From Helcobacillus massiliensis (GTDB lineage Bacteria; Actinomycetota; Actinomycetes; Actinomycetales; Dermabacteraceae), in assembly GCF_014191425.1 (NCBI RefSeq), contig NZ_JACHWP010000002.1, forward strand, positions 1 to 64,000: 64,000 bases of DNA, written 5' to 3'. Each line of letters begins with the position of its first letter. The first letter of the stretch is position 1. This document shows positions 8,696-15,191 of the stretch, piece by piece. Made by a program: the position numbers and the translations under genes. The notes beneath the pieces were generated by a model that was given only the letters and a program-made list of their open reading frames with translations, did not search any database and was not told where the DNA came from.

Positions 8696-10515
8696 GCATT
8701 TTGTATCTCGACCTGGAGACGGCCGACGCGGATGAGCTGTGGACCTACGGTCCCGGCTTCGTCCGCCTGGCCGGGTATGCGATCGATGAGGCCCCAGTGA
8801 AGACCACCGACGACTTCAGTCTGATCGTTCGCCTCGTCGAGGAAGCGAACTACGTGGTTGGTCACAACATTCTGGCATTCGATCTCCAGGCGCTCGAGCG
8901 CTACCACGGTCTCGATCTGGCTCGTCTCGTCCGCGAAGGTCGAGTCATCGACACGCTCCTTGTCGCGCGGCAGAACGATCCACCGCTCTCGGGCAAGGCA
9001 GACGCGAAGCGCTACGGGCTCGACTCGCTCTGCAGGCGTCTGCGTATCGGCGGCAAGCAGCAGCAGGGAGGAGAGTCCGCGCTCAAGAATCTTGCCGACC
9101 AGTTCGGCGGGTACGACCAGATCCCCACGGATAACCCGGTGTACGTCTCCTACCTGATCCGCGATGTGGAGATGGTCCGCGGACTGGCCCGGCACCTGGT
9201 TGTGGACTCCTATGTGATGCGCGAGCACAAGGTCATGTGGCGACTGCTTCACATCATGAAGAACGGCTTCAGGGTCAACAGTTCCGTTGCGAACCACTTG
9301 GTCTCCTCTCGCGAGGCACGGATCGATCGGACGAAGCACCATCTGCACACGACGTACGGTCTGCCGCTGAGTGGCAAGCGTCCCCACACGACAACCGTGG
9401 CTCAGGAGCCCCTGAAGAAGGCCTTCCGCGCGTGCGGCGTTGAACCACCACTGACCCACAACGGGAAGATCGCGACGAGCAGAGCGGTCCTAGAGGCTCT
9501 GGAGTTAAGGTGGCACGGAAACGACCAGCTCTCCGAACTGTGCGCAGCGCTCCGCTCCTTCAATGGGGAGACGAGCAATGCCCAGGGGATCCTCGAGCAC
9601 ACCGGACCGGACGATCGAGTGCGCCCGTCGATCTCCGCTTCGCAGGCCACCGGCCGGATCAGCATCACTCACCCCGCACTGACGGGCCTCGGCAAGAGGA
9701 GCCGCAAGGATGTGTGCGACCGCGCCATGCTCGTTGCTGACCACGGCGATGTCTTAATCAGTGCTGATCTCTCACAGATCGACGCGCGGGCTATGGCGAT
9801 TCATTCTCAGGACGAGAGGTATATCGATGCGTTGCGTCCTGGGAAGGACCTCCATAACGAGATGGCGATGGCATTGTTCGGTGACGCAGGCTGGGACCGG
9901 ACCTCCGACCAGCACCACCCGCGCCGAGGCGAAGCCAAGGCCATCACTCATGGGACGTCCTACGGGATGGGAGCACAGAGCCTGGCGCAGTCCGCGGGGA
10001 TCTCGGTCGTAGATGCGGTTCAGCATCTGCGGCAGCTGCAGGAAGCATTCCCCGACCTCGACCGGTTCAAGACGAGAATCCGTGCAGAGGCCAGGAGTCA
10101 GGTGCTCACGAATCTCTTTGGGCGCAGGGTTCGAGTGACCCCGGGGAGCGAGCATACCCAGGCCCCTGCGTACATCGGTCAGAGCACCGCTCGGGACCTC
10201 ATGATGGAGGGTGTCCTGCGGTTGCCCGATTGGCTCTTGCCGTGCCTCCGGGCGATCGTCCACGACGAGCTTGTGCTCTCTGTGCCGGCGGACCGAGTCG
10301 ACGAGGCGGAAGCTGCTCTGCTCAGTGCGCTGCAGTTCGAGGTGCATCTCGATTCCGGTTCGGGGACGGTCCCGATCCTCGCAGAAGCGTCGACACCAGG
10401 CCTCGACTGGGCTGATTGTTACCGCGACGACCTGAAGGACTGGCCGGAGGTCTCACACGCGCACCGGACTCTGTCGAACTGCGATGACCGAGAATGCGCC
10501 TGGCATGCCGGTTGA
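8692..10515 (+). CDS. Family A DNA polymerase with 3'-5' exonuclease
   Basis: The 607-residue protein resembles DNA polymerase I without the 5' nuclease domain. Exonuclease motifs are intact: YLDLET near residue 5, VGHNILAFD near 58, and YLIRD near 155. Polymerase motif A is DLSQIDARA (about 359), where the usual glutamate of DYSQIE is aspartate. Motif B is RRGEAKAITHGTSYG, and motif C is VHDEL (about 523-527). It should copy the element with proofreading. It is distinct from the chromosomal PolA expected elsewhere. Coupling to the primase-helicase by ATGA overlap marks a self-contained replication cassette of the kind found in phages and plasmids. Confidence 0.88.
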   Translation: MSILYLDLETADADELWTYGPGFVRLAGYAIDEAPVKTTDDFSLIVRLVEEANYVVGHNILAFDLQALERYHGLDLARLVREGRVIDTLLVARQNDPPLSGKADAKRYGLDSLCRRLRIGGKQQQGGESALKNLADQFGGYDQIPTDNPVYVSYLIRDVEMVRGLARHLVVDSYVMREHKVMWRLLHIMKNGFRVNSSVANHLVSSREARIDRTKHHLHTTYGLPLSGKRPHTTTVAQEPLKKAFRACGVEPPLTHNGKIATSRAVLEALELRWHGNDQLSELCAALRSFNGETSNAQGILEHTGPDDRVRPSISASQATGRISITHPALTGLGKRSRKDVCDRAMLVADHGDVLISADLSQIDARAMAIHSQDERYIDALRPGKDLHNEMAMALFGDAGWDRTSDQHHPRRGEAKAITHGTSYGMGAQSLAQSAGISVVDAVQHLRQLQEAFPDLDRFKTRIRAEARSQVLTNLFGRRVRVTPGSEHTQAPAYIGQSTARDLMMEGVLRLPDWLLPCLRAIVHDELVLSVPADRVDEAEAALLSALQFEVHLDSGSGTVPILAEASTPGLDWADCYRDDLKDWPEVSHAHRTLSNCDDRECAWHAG

Positions 10516-10559
10516 TGCCGGCGCAATCATCTTCAGCGGACACAATACGCGGATTCGTT

Positions 10560-10970
10560 TTAGCTAACTGGCTCCCGCGAGCCCGCTCTTCCTGAGCACC
10601 GACGCCCGGAGCCCGTCGACTGCACAGAGGGCAGAAATCCACTCACCTGCGCAATTGAGCAACTTAAAAGACTGAGGGATTCTTCCAGGCTCATGCCCCA
10701 AGGAAGCCAGCGAGCAACGCTAGCCGCTGCGCGGGATCGGAGAGACGGGCCGACCCACACCGGCGGCGCACCCTTCTGCGACCACAGCCTTCCGTATCCG
10801 CTTCCATCGATCACCTCCGTCCAGGTGAGGCACTCGGTGTCCAAACAGCCCGACTCACTGTCCAGGCGGGTGCTCAACAGAACACGCTCGTACAGGCTCT
10901 TGCCGACGAAGCGCGGATCGAACTGACCAGGACGGCCAGCAGCCGAGGGACCCTTCTTCTTCGATGCCAT
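10560..10970 (-). pseudogene. Probable degenerate HNH endonuclease fragment
   Basis: The N-terminal half (LYERVLLSTRLDSESGC, then CLTWTEVIDGSGYGRLW) matches the start of phage-type HNH endonucleases, where a CW-WTG-x-GYGR segment precedes the histidine motif. The expected HR...ELDHLC part is absent. After residue 80 the sequence becomes unstructured, and another frame looks more protein-like. A frameshift or truncation is therefore likely. It may be a decayed homing endonuclease inserted beside the polymerase gene, as is common in phage replication modules. Confidence 0.45.
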
Positions 10971-11020
10971 CGATGCACTCCTTTGCTCGCAGATGGACTC
11001 GACTCTCGGCCGCCGTCCGA

Positions 11021-11338
11021 GGCGGCTTCGCCGCCCCTCACTCAGGTGCGCAGCACCTGGCTCGCACCTCGCCGCTTGCGGCGACCCCGCGAGCTCATCC
11101 AGTGGATGAGCGAGACCGGGGCTCGGGTGCGGAAACCTCTGCTCGAGGTCAGCGGCCCAGTGGGCCGATGACAGAGGGCAGAGCCGGTCCAGCTGGAAGC
11201 TGGGAGCATGCCGCTAGGGAGCCCCAGTGGGGCTCACGACGCGGGACAAACTTTTCGGTGTCAGCTATGCTGACCGACGCCGGCCGACAGGCCGGTGTCG
11301 CACCGAAACTTATGCTCTGTGGCCCGATTCTTCGGGCC
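11021..11338. repeat. Tandem array of about twelve short hairpins
   Basis: Nearly back-to-back perfect stems occupy 318 bases: 11021-11035, 11043-11059, 11070-11083, 11093-11111, 11135-11149, 11153-11167, 11189-11203, 11219-11235, 11261-11273, 11280-11295 and 11321-11338. A further 8-bp pair (11253-11260 with 11301-11308) encloses two of them. Most loops are three bases, and three are AGT between different stems (GCTCATCC, CGGCCC, GAGCCCC arms). Stems are conserved in form, not in sequence. No gene is credible here. It may be a structured RNA, an origin for single-strand initiation, or a transfer site. Function is unknown. Confidence 0.75.
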
Positions 11339-11381
11339 GTCACAATTCGAGTGCTGGAGCCTTAGCGGAAGCCTCGAATCT

Positions 11382-11521
11382 CAGGGGAAACGTGGCGTAC
11401 GGTTCATAGGCGTACGCCCTGCAGCGAGGAGCAAAGGGCCGTACGGCTGAAAACGTTTCCCCTGGTCAGGACACACTTTCACCGTACGCCTTCGGCGGCG
11501 GTGGTGCGACAGGCGTACGGT
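11382..11521. repeat. CGTACG palindrome cluster inside nested inverted repeats
   Basis: Five CGTACG hexamers begin at 11396, 11411, 11440, 11483 and 11514. Two are centres of 10-bp palindromes (GGCGTACGCC at 11409-11418 and GCCGTACGGC at 11438-11447). ACCGTACGCC (11481-11490) and GGCGTACGGT (11512-11521) are a perfect inverted pair. An outer 12-bp pair, CAGGGGAAACGT (11382-11393) and ACGTTTCCCCTG (11453-11464), encloses the first three. This looks like a multi-site binding or recombination locus, such as oriT, par or att. No assignment is possible from sequence alone. Confidence 0.7.
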
Positions 11522-11578
11522 CACCTGCTGCAGCGACGGATCGAGGAGATTCGCTCGCTGCGACGCCGTACTGACGGG

Positions 11579-12051
11579 TCGATGCAGCGCATCGATTCAC
11601 CCATGCAGCACGCAGTGCTGCTCCCCTGTCGCAGGCCGGAGCGCGCAGCGCTGCGACACTTCCTGGCCTGCGATGAACAACACCTCACAGCACTGTGCTG
11701 CAGGGCTCTGCAGCGATGTCCTGCACCTGTTCGCGGTGCTGCGGGCAGCAGCAGCGCGGGTGTGGGGCGAGGTGCTCGCGATGGGGCCATCGCGAGTGCT
11801 GGAACATCCTCGAGCCCCGGATCACTGCCCCGCCTCGGCGGGGTGTGAGGGCAGCGCTGCCTGCCCTCGTACAGCACTCCTGGAGCACACTGTGCCGGCG
11901 CGTGCGACGGCGATCTGACGGGTGATCTGCGACAGTCTGCGCAGCCTCCGTGAGGAGGTCTGCGGGGCATCTAAGAGGGGCGTCTGCGGAGCAGGAGAAG
12001 CACGCTCCCCTCCCCCGGCGCGGGGCTGGCATCATGGCGGGGAACCCCGCC
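11579..12051. repeat. GCAGC-rich stretch with further hairpins
   Basis: Short stems continue here: 11579-11595 (TCGATGC-agc-GCATCGA), 11605-11621 (GCAGCAC-gca-GTGCTGC), 11627-11658 (8 bp), 11697-11714, 11775-11796 (10 bp, CTCGCGATGG arms), 11828-11843, the palindrome GGCAGCGCTGCC (11850-11861) and 12036-12051. The DNA is strongly enriched in GCAGC and CTGC. Open frames in all directions give arginine- and cysteine-rich sequences without coding character. I see no gene. Confidence 0.6.
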
Positions 12052-12127
12052 GGCAGAGACGCTTCCAGCACCCGGCTGCGCGCCCGCATGAGGGCCTGCA
12101 TCAGGGCGCGTCAGCGCCGTGCGCAGC

Positions 12128-12169
12128 CGAAAAGAAAGAGAGCACCCGCAGCAGTGCTGACGGGTGCTC
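12128..12169 (-). terminator. Minus-strand intrinsic terminator
   Basis: GAGCACCCG (12140-12148) and CGGGTGCTC (12161-12169) form a 9-bp stem around a 12-base loop that itself can pair. On the minus strand the stem is followed by TCTTTCTTTTC. That implies a minus-strand transcript arriving from the 11-bp repeat region, although no protein gene is visible there, so a non-coding RNA is possible. Confidence 0.6.
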
Positions 12170-12441
12170 CAACGAGAAGTAAGGCTTGCCTGGGTAACTT
12201 ATTTCTCGAGCGCAGCGACGACGCTGCGGAGATGATCGCAGCGTGCGCAGCAGGACGTGCAGCACGTCTCGCGACGAGCAGGAGAACACTCTTCGACGAT
12301 GGTCGCCGCGCTCTCGCTGCGCCAGCACTGCGCACTGTGCAGCCGCTCCTCGAAGCATGTGCGCTGCGGCGGTGCAGCAGAGTGTGCAGCGGGTCTGCGC
12401 TAAGTTACCGAGGCCCGTTCCGGGGCGAGAAACTCTGCTCC

Positions 12442-12852
12442 TGGGCCACTCCCCTGGGCCGAGACTGGTCACTGTGTGGCCCGAATGAGGCCGCGAAGCG
12501 GGATCAGTTGGGACCAAGAAAGGGCGTCGAGAGGGCTGTGCCTGGGCGCACCGTGGCCGCGAACTGGTCAGCGGATGCACTGCCGCAGTGTCAGCACAGC
12601 CTGCGCAGCGCCGGTTGAGTCGCTTCATGGGCGCGTTCTGGCCCTTCAGTGGCCAGAAGATGGTCACTTCGCGCCCGATTAGGTGGCACTGTTCTCGGCG
12701 CGGCGGCGCGGCGGATCGCTGGCCCGTGCGTGGCCCGATCGTGGGCGCAATGTGGGCCGCCAGTGGGCTGATGCTGACCATGGGCAGAGAATGGGCGCGC
12801 CGTGGGCGGCGTGGGGCAACAGAATGACCCGTCTGTGGCCGGAATGTGGCCA
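12442..12852. repeat. 11-bp phased TGGSC repeat array, candidate centromere/partition site
   Basis: A degenerate TGG(G/C/T)C motif recurs at exactly 11-bp steps in several runs: 12455-12488, 12521-12576, 12628-12672, 12720-12764, 12781-12803 and 12836-12847. This gives about 25 units in 400 bases. The other six bases of each unit vary. Eleven bases are not a multiple of three, so this is not a coding repeat, and one unit per helical turn puts every motif on the same DNA face. Plasmid centromeres such as parC of R1 (11-bp repeats bound by ParR) and the stb repeats of R388 are built this way. Partition function is inferred. Confidence 0.75.
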
Positions 12853-12863
12853 CAGACGGGTCA
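12825..12863 (-). terminator. Long perfect hairpin after the coiled-coil gene
   Basis: A 16-bp perfect stem (12825-12840 with 12848-12863) has a seven-base loop. On the minus strand it follows the coiled-coil gene, and TTCTGTTG comes after it, so it can act as its terminator. It also overlaps the last units of the 11-bp array. Confidence 0.6.
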
Positions 12864-12890
12864 GGTGTGGGAGTGGGTGTAGAGCCGGGG

Positions 12891-13151
12891 TCACAGGCCC
12901 TGTGAGCTGTCGTCGTCGAGCCCGTACTCATTCAGCCGTTGTAGTGCCTCGAACTGGTGCCAATGGACTTCGTTGAGCCGGCGCTCAAGCCTGGATATGC
13001 GCTCTTCCAGAGCCTGAACAGGCGGCGAATCGGCTTCCTGCAGCGCCAGGTAACCGATGCTGTACAGCTCTTGTCTGGCTGCCATGAGCTGATCGACAAG
13101 GTGAGCCTCAAGGACTTGTGCCCGCTCCAACTGATCCTGCCAACGCCGCAT
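12891..13151 (-). CDS. Small coiled-coil protein of unknown function
   Basis: The 86-residue product is almost entirely amphipathic helix (LERAQVLEAHLVDQLMAARQ and ALEERISRLERRLNEVHW), typical of a short coiled coil. No family is recognised. It lies 120 bases downstream of an XRE regulator on the same strand and is followed by a strong hairpin terminator and the 11-bp repeat array. A role in the maintenance or control of the element is possible but unproven. Confidence 0.55.
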   Translation of the reverse strand: MRRWQDQLERAQVLEAHLVDQLMAARQELYSIGYLALQEADSPPVQALEERISRLERRLNEVHWHQFEALQRLNEYGLDDDSSQGL

Positions 13152-13164
13152 GCACCATCACCGA

Positions 13165-13176
13165 TCCCTCGAGGGA
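13165..13176. promoter_or_regulatory. 12-bp palindrome between the regulator and the coiled-coil gene
   Basis: TCCCTCGAGGGA is a perfect palindrome just upstream of the coiled-coil gene. It is a plausible operator for the neighbouring XRE protein. There is no further support. Confidence 0.35.
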
Positions 13177-13271
13177 GTTCTACACGGTCAAGTTAGCCGG
13201 TGACAGCGGAATCCGCTGAGAAATCAGCACTGTGCGCGTCGGACGGGGTACGGCTGTGGGGAGGTTTCGAT

Positions 13272-13655
13272 TCACCGATCGTCGGCGGCTGTGCTGCGTG
13301 CGCTCACCGCCTGGATCAGACGGTTGAGCCGGGCGATCTCCGACTTCGCGTCAGCCCACGTCTTCTGCGCTTCGGCAAGCTGGTCCATGAGGTCACTGAC
13401 CTCCTCATCTTTGGCCCGCTGGAAATCCTTGGAGGCCATCGACAGGAGCGGCTGCTTCAACGCCTCGGCGATGTAGAACGCCTCATCGAACCGTAGGGCG
13501 CGGGTCCCCTGCTCGATCCTCGTGATTGCTGTAGCGTCCAGCATCGCCCCCATCTTGAACCCGACGTACTGCGCGACCTGCGCCTGACTGATCTTCTGGC
13601 GGGTCCGCTCCTCACGCAGCCGCCGACTGAAGATGTCTGAAGGCATCTCATTCAT
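13272..13655 (-). CDS. XRE-family regulator with coiled-coil tail
   Basis: This 127-residue protein has an N-terminal Cro/CI-type helix-turn-helix (FSRRLREERTRQKISQAQVA, then TAITRIEQGTRAL) and a helical C-terminal half with coiled-coil character (SDLMDQLAEAQKTWADAKSE). I chose the ATG at 13655 because GGAGG lies six bases upstream. A longer frame to 13703 lacks a ribosome-binding sequence. It is divergent from the resolvase gene and may repress it. A helix-turn-helix plus long tail also resembles KfrA-like plasmid proteins, so binding to the 11-bp array is a possibility to test. Confidence 0.72.
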   Translation of the reverse strand: MNEMPSDIFSRRLREERTRQKISQAQVAQYVGFKMGAMLDATAITRIEQGTRALRFDEAFYIAEALKQPLLSMASKDFQRAKDEEVSDLMDQLAEAQKTWADAKSEIARLNRLIQAVSARSTAADDR

Positions 13656-13751
13656 CGCGATCCTCCCCGGGGCATCTCGGTTTCGAGGCAACTGCATAGA
13701 CATCGCCAGTGCGACCGAAAACCAAGTATTCCACCGTCCGCTTACCCATCA

Positions 13752-13836
13752 TGTCCAATAGACGACCGTTTTACGGACAGGTCATCCAGAATGACCATTA
13801 TGCCGCTCAAGATGTCCAGAAGTACTGTCCAATAGA
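13752..13836. promoter_or_regulatory. Candidate res recombination site of the resolvase
   Basis: TGTCC (13752-13756) and GGACA (13775-13779) bracket exactly 28 bases, the size of a resolvase-dimer subsite. Next comes GGTCAT-ccaga-ATGACC (13780-13796), then TGTCC at 13813 and 13826. The 11-mer TGTCCAATAGA occurs at both 13752 and 13826. The cluster lies between the divergent XRE and resolvase genes, where res sites normally also act as operators. Confidence 0.6.
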
Positions 13837-13858
13837 ATTCTCAATGGAGGCAGTAATT

Positions 13859-14455
13859 ATGAACACGATGATCGGATACGCCCGAGTCAGCACGGACAGT
13901 CAGGATCTGCGGTCACAGCGGCAGCAGCTCCAGACTCTCGGGGTTATGCCGGAACACATCTACTTCGATGAAGGCCTGACCGGGACCACCCGCGTCCGAC
14001 CAGGCCTTGTTGCGGCGCTCAAGGCGCTGCGCTCCGGTGATGTCTTCGTTGTCACGAAGCTGGATCGATTGGGACGCTCGGCACGCGATCTAGGCGGCAT
14101 CGCCGACGAGCTGACGACCAGAGGGATCACTCTCAGTCTCGGCGGGAAGCCATACGACCCTTCAGATCCCATGGACAAGATGTTCTTCGGCATGCTGGGG
14201 CTGTTCGCGGAGTTCGAACGGGACTTGATCTCGGCCCGTACGCGCGAGGCGCTGGCCTCTCCCGAGCGTCGCGTGAAGATGACCGGACGCAAGCCCAAGC
14301 TGACCCCGGCTCAGCGCCGGCAGGTCATCCGGCTGCACACCGAAGGGGAGCATTCTGCTCGTGAGATCGGTGAGCTGTTCGGTGTGAGCCGCCAGACCAT
14401 CTATCGGGTCATCGCCGACGAAGCCGCTCTCGAAGCACCGACCCAGACTGACTGA
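13859..14455 (+). CDS. Small serine recombinase (resolvase/invertase)
   Basis: The 198-residue product is a Tn3-resolvase/Hin-type serine recombinase. It has GYARVSTDSQ with the catalytic serine near residue 10, TKLDRLGRSARDL, the E helix FAEFERDLISARTREAL, and a C-terminal helix-turn-helix (SAREIGELFGVSRQTIYRVI). The ATG at 13859 follows GGAGG by eight bases. It probably resolves element multimers or inverts a segment, acting on the TGTCC repeats just upstream. No invertible gene segment is obvious. Confidence 0.9.
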   Translation: MNTMIGYARVSTDSQDLRSQRQQLQTLGVMPEHIYFDEGLTGTTRVRPGLVAALKALRSGDVFVVTKLDRLGRSARDLGGIADELTTRGITLSLGGKPYDPSDPMDKMFFGMLGLFAEFERDLISARTREALASPERRVKMTGRKPKLTPAQRRQVIRLHTEGEHSAREIGELFGVSRQTIYRVIADEAALEAPTQTD

Positions 14456-14465
14456 CCCTCCTGGC

Positions 14466-15149
14466 TCACACAGTCGCGCTCTGGGGTTCGTACCGGCACC
14501 AGGCCCTCAAGAACCTTCTGGTGGGCCGACCATGCTCCTCATCTTCGCGCTTGCAGACCTCAGCGGAGATGAAGCCCCGGTGGACGCGCATTCCGTGGAC
14601 AGACTCGTTTTCAGCACGGGCTTCTTCATCTGCGATGTACCGCAGTACGTCTTCCGGGTGAACCTCGGCGAAGCGCGCGCCAACGGCGATAGTCGCCGGC
14701 CACGGCACGATCGTGTCTCCCCCTTCGGCGAACGCGTGTGCGTAATGCGTGAAGAACCCGCGGGAGATTCGGAGCAGCCCCATCAAGTACCCGAAGTTCT
14801 TGATGCGGAGGGCCGACCCGCTGTTGTACTCGATCTCGACCATCTCCTTGTCCATGAACAGCTCGATGATCTGCTCCGCAGCGTTGAGCTCCGGGTCGAA
14901 CGGACCTCGATACCCCTCTTCGAGGCGGGCCCAGCGCTGCTCACGTTCGGAGAAGGCTGCGGCGTTGTTCCACGGCGTCTTGAGGCGAGACGGCGGAACC
15001 CATTCCTCCTTCTTCCTCTCGTCAGCGAACTGGATGAGGACGCGTGGCGGCTTCTCGGTGCCGAAGCGCATCACCTTCACTTCGACGAGCGGATCCTTAC
15101 CGCGGGCGCGGTACGCCCATGATTCTCCAGGTGCCGGTTTCTCCGTCAT
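14466..15149 (-). CDS. Hypothetical protein beside the integrase
   Basis: I do not recognise this 227-residue protein. It has no signal peptide or membrane segment. The first 55 residues (GESWAYRARGKDPLVEVKVM, then a basic patch ending WVPPSRLKTPW) resemble a small beta-barrel of the Tudor/KOW type. The remainder is mostly helical and charged. Proteins of this size often sit beside serine integrases in actinobacterial prophages and integrated elements. It is 42 bases downstream of the integrase on the same strand and is probably co-transcribed. A role in excision control is only a guess. Confidence 0.6.
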   Translation of the reverse strand: MTEKPAPGESWAYRARGKDPLVEVKVMRFGTEKPPRVLIQFADERKKEEWVPPSRLKTPWNNAAAFSEREQRWARLEEGYRGPFDPELNAAEQIIELFMDKEMVEIEYNSGSALRIKNFGYLMGLLRISRGFFTHYAHAFAEGGDTIVPWPATIAVGARFAEVHPEDVLRYIADEEARAENESVHGMRVHRGFISAEVCKREDEEHGRPTRRFLRAWCRYEPQSATV

Positions 15150-15191
15150 GCCGGGGATTCTGCCACATAGAAAGCAACCGGCGTCAGCTCC

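Noticed and set aside
12442-12852. CRISPR array
   Set aside because: Repeats are 11 bp and degenerate with no unique spacers of 30-40 bases, and no cas genes are present.
11950-12931. Long frames on both strands in the structured region
   Set aside because: They are Arg/Cys/Ala-rich, lack ribosome-binding sequences and cross hairpins and 11-bp repeats; no coding signal.
13859-14455. Phase-variation invertase controlling a nearby gene
   Set aside because: The recombinase could be an invertase, but I found no inverted pair flanking a promoter or coding segment; resolvase fits the upstream repeats better.
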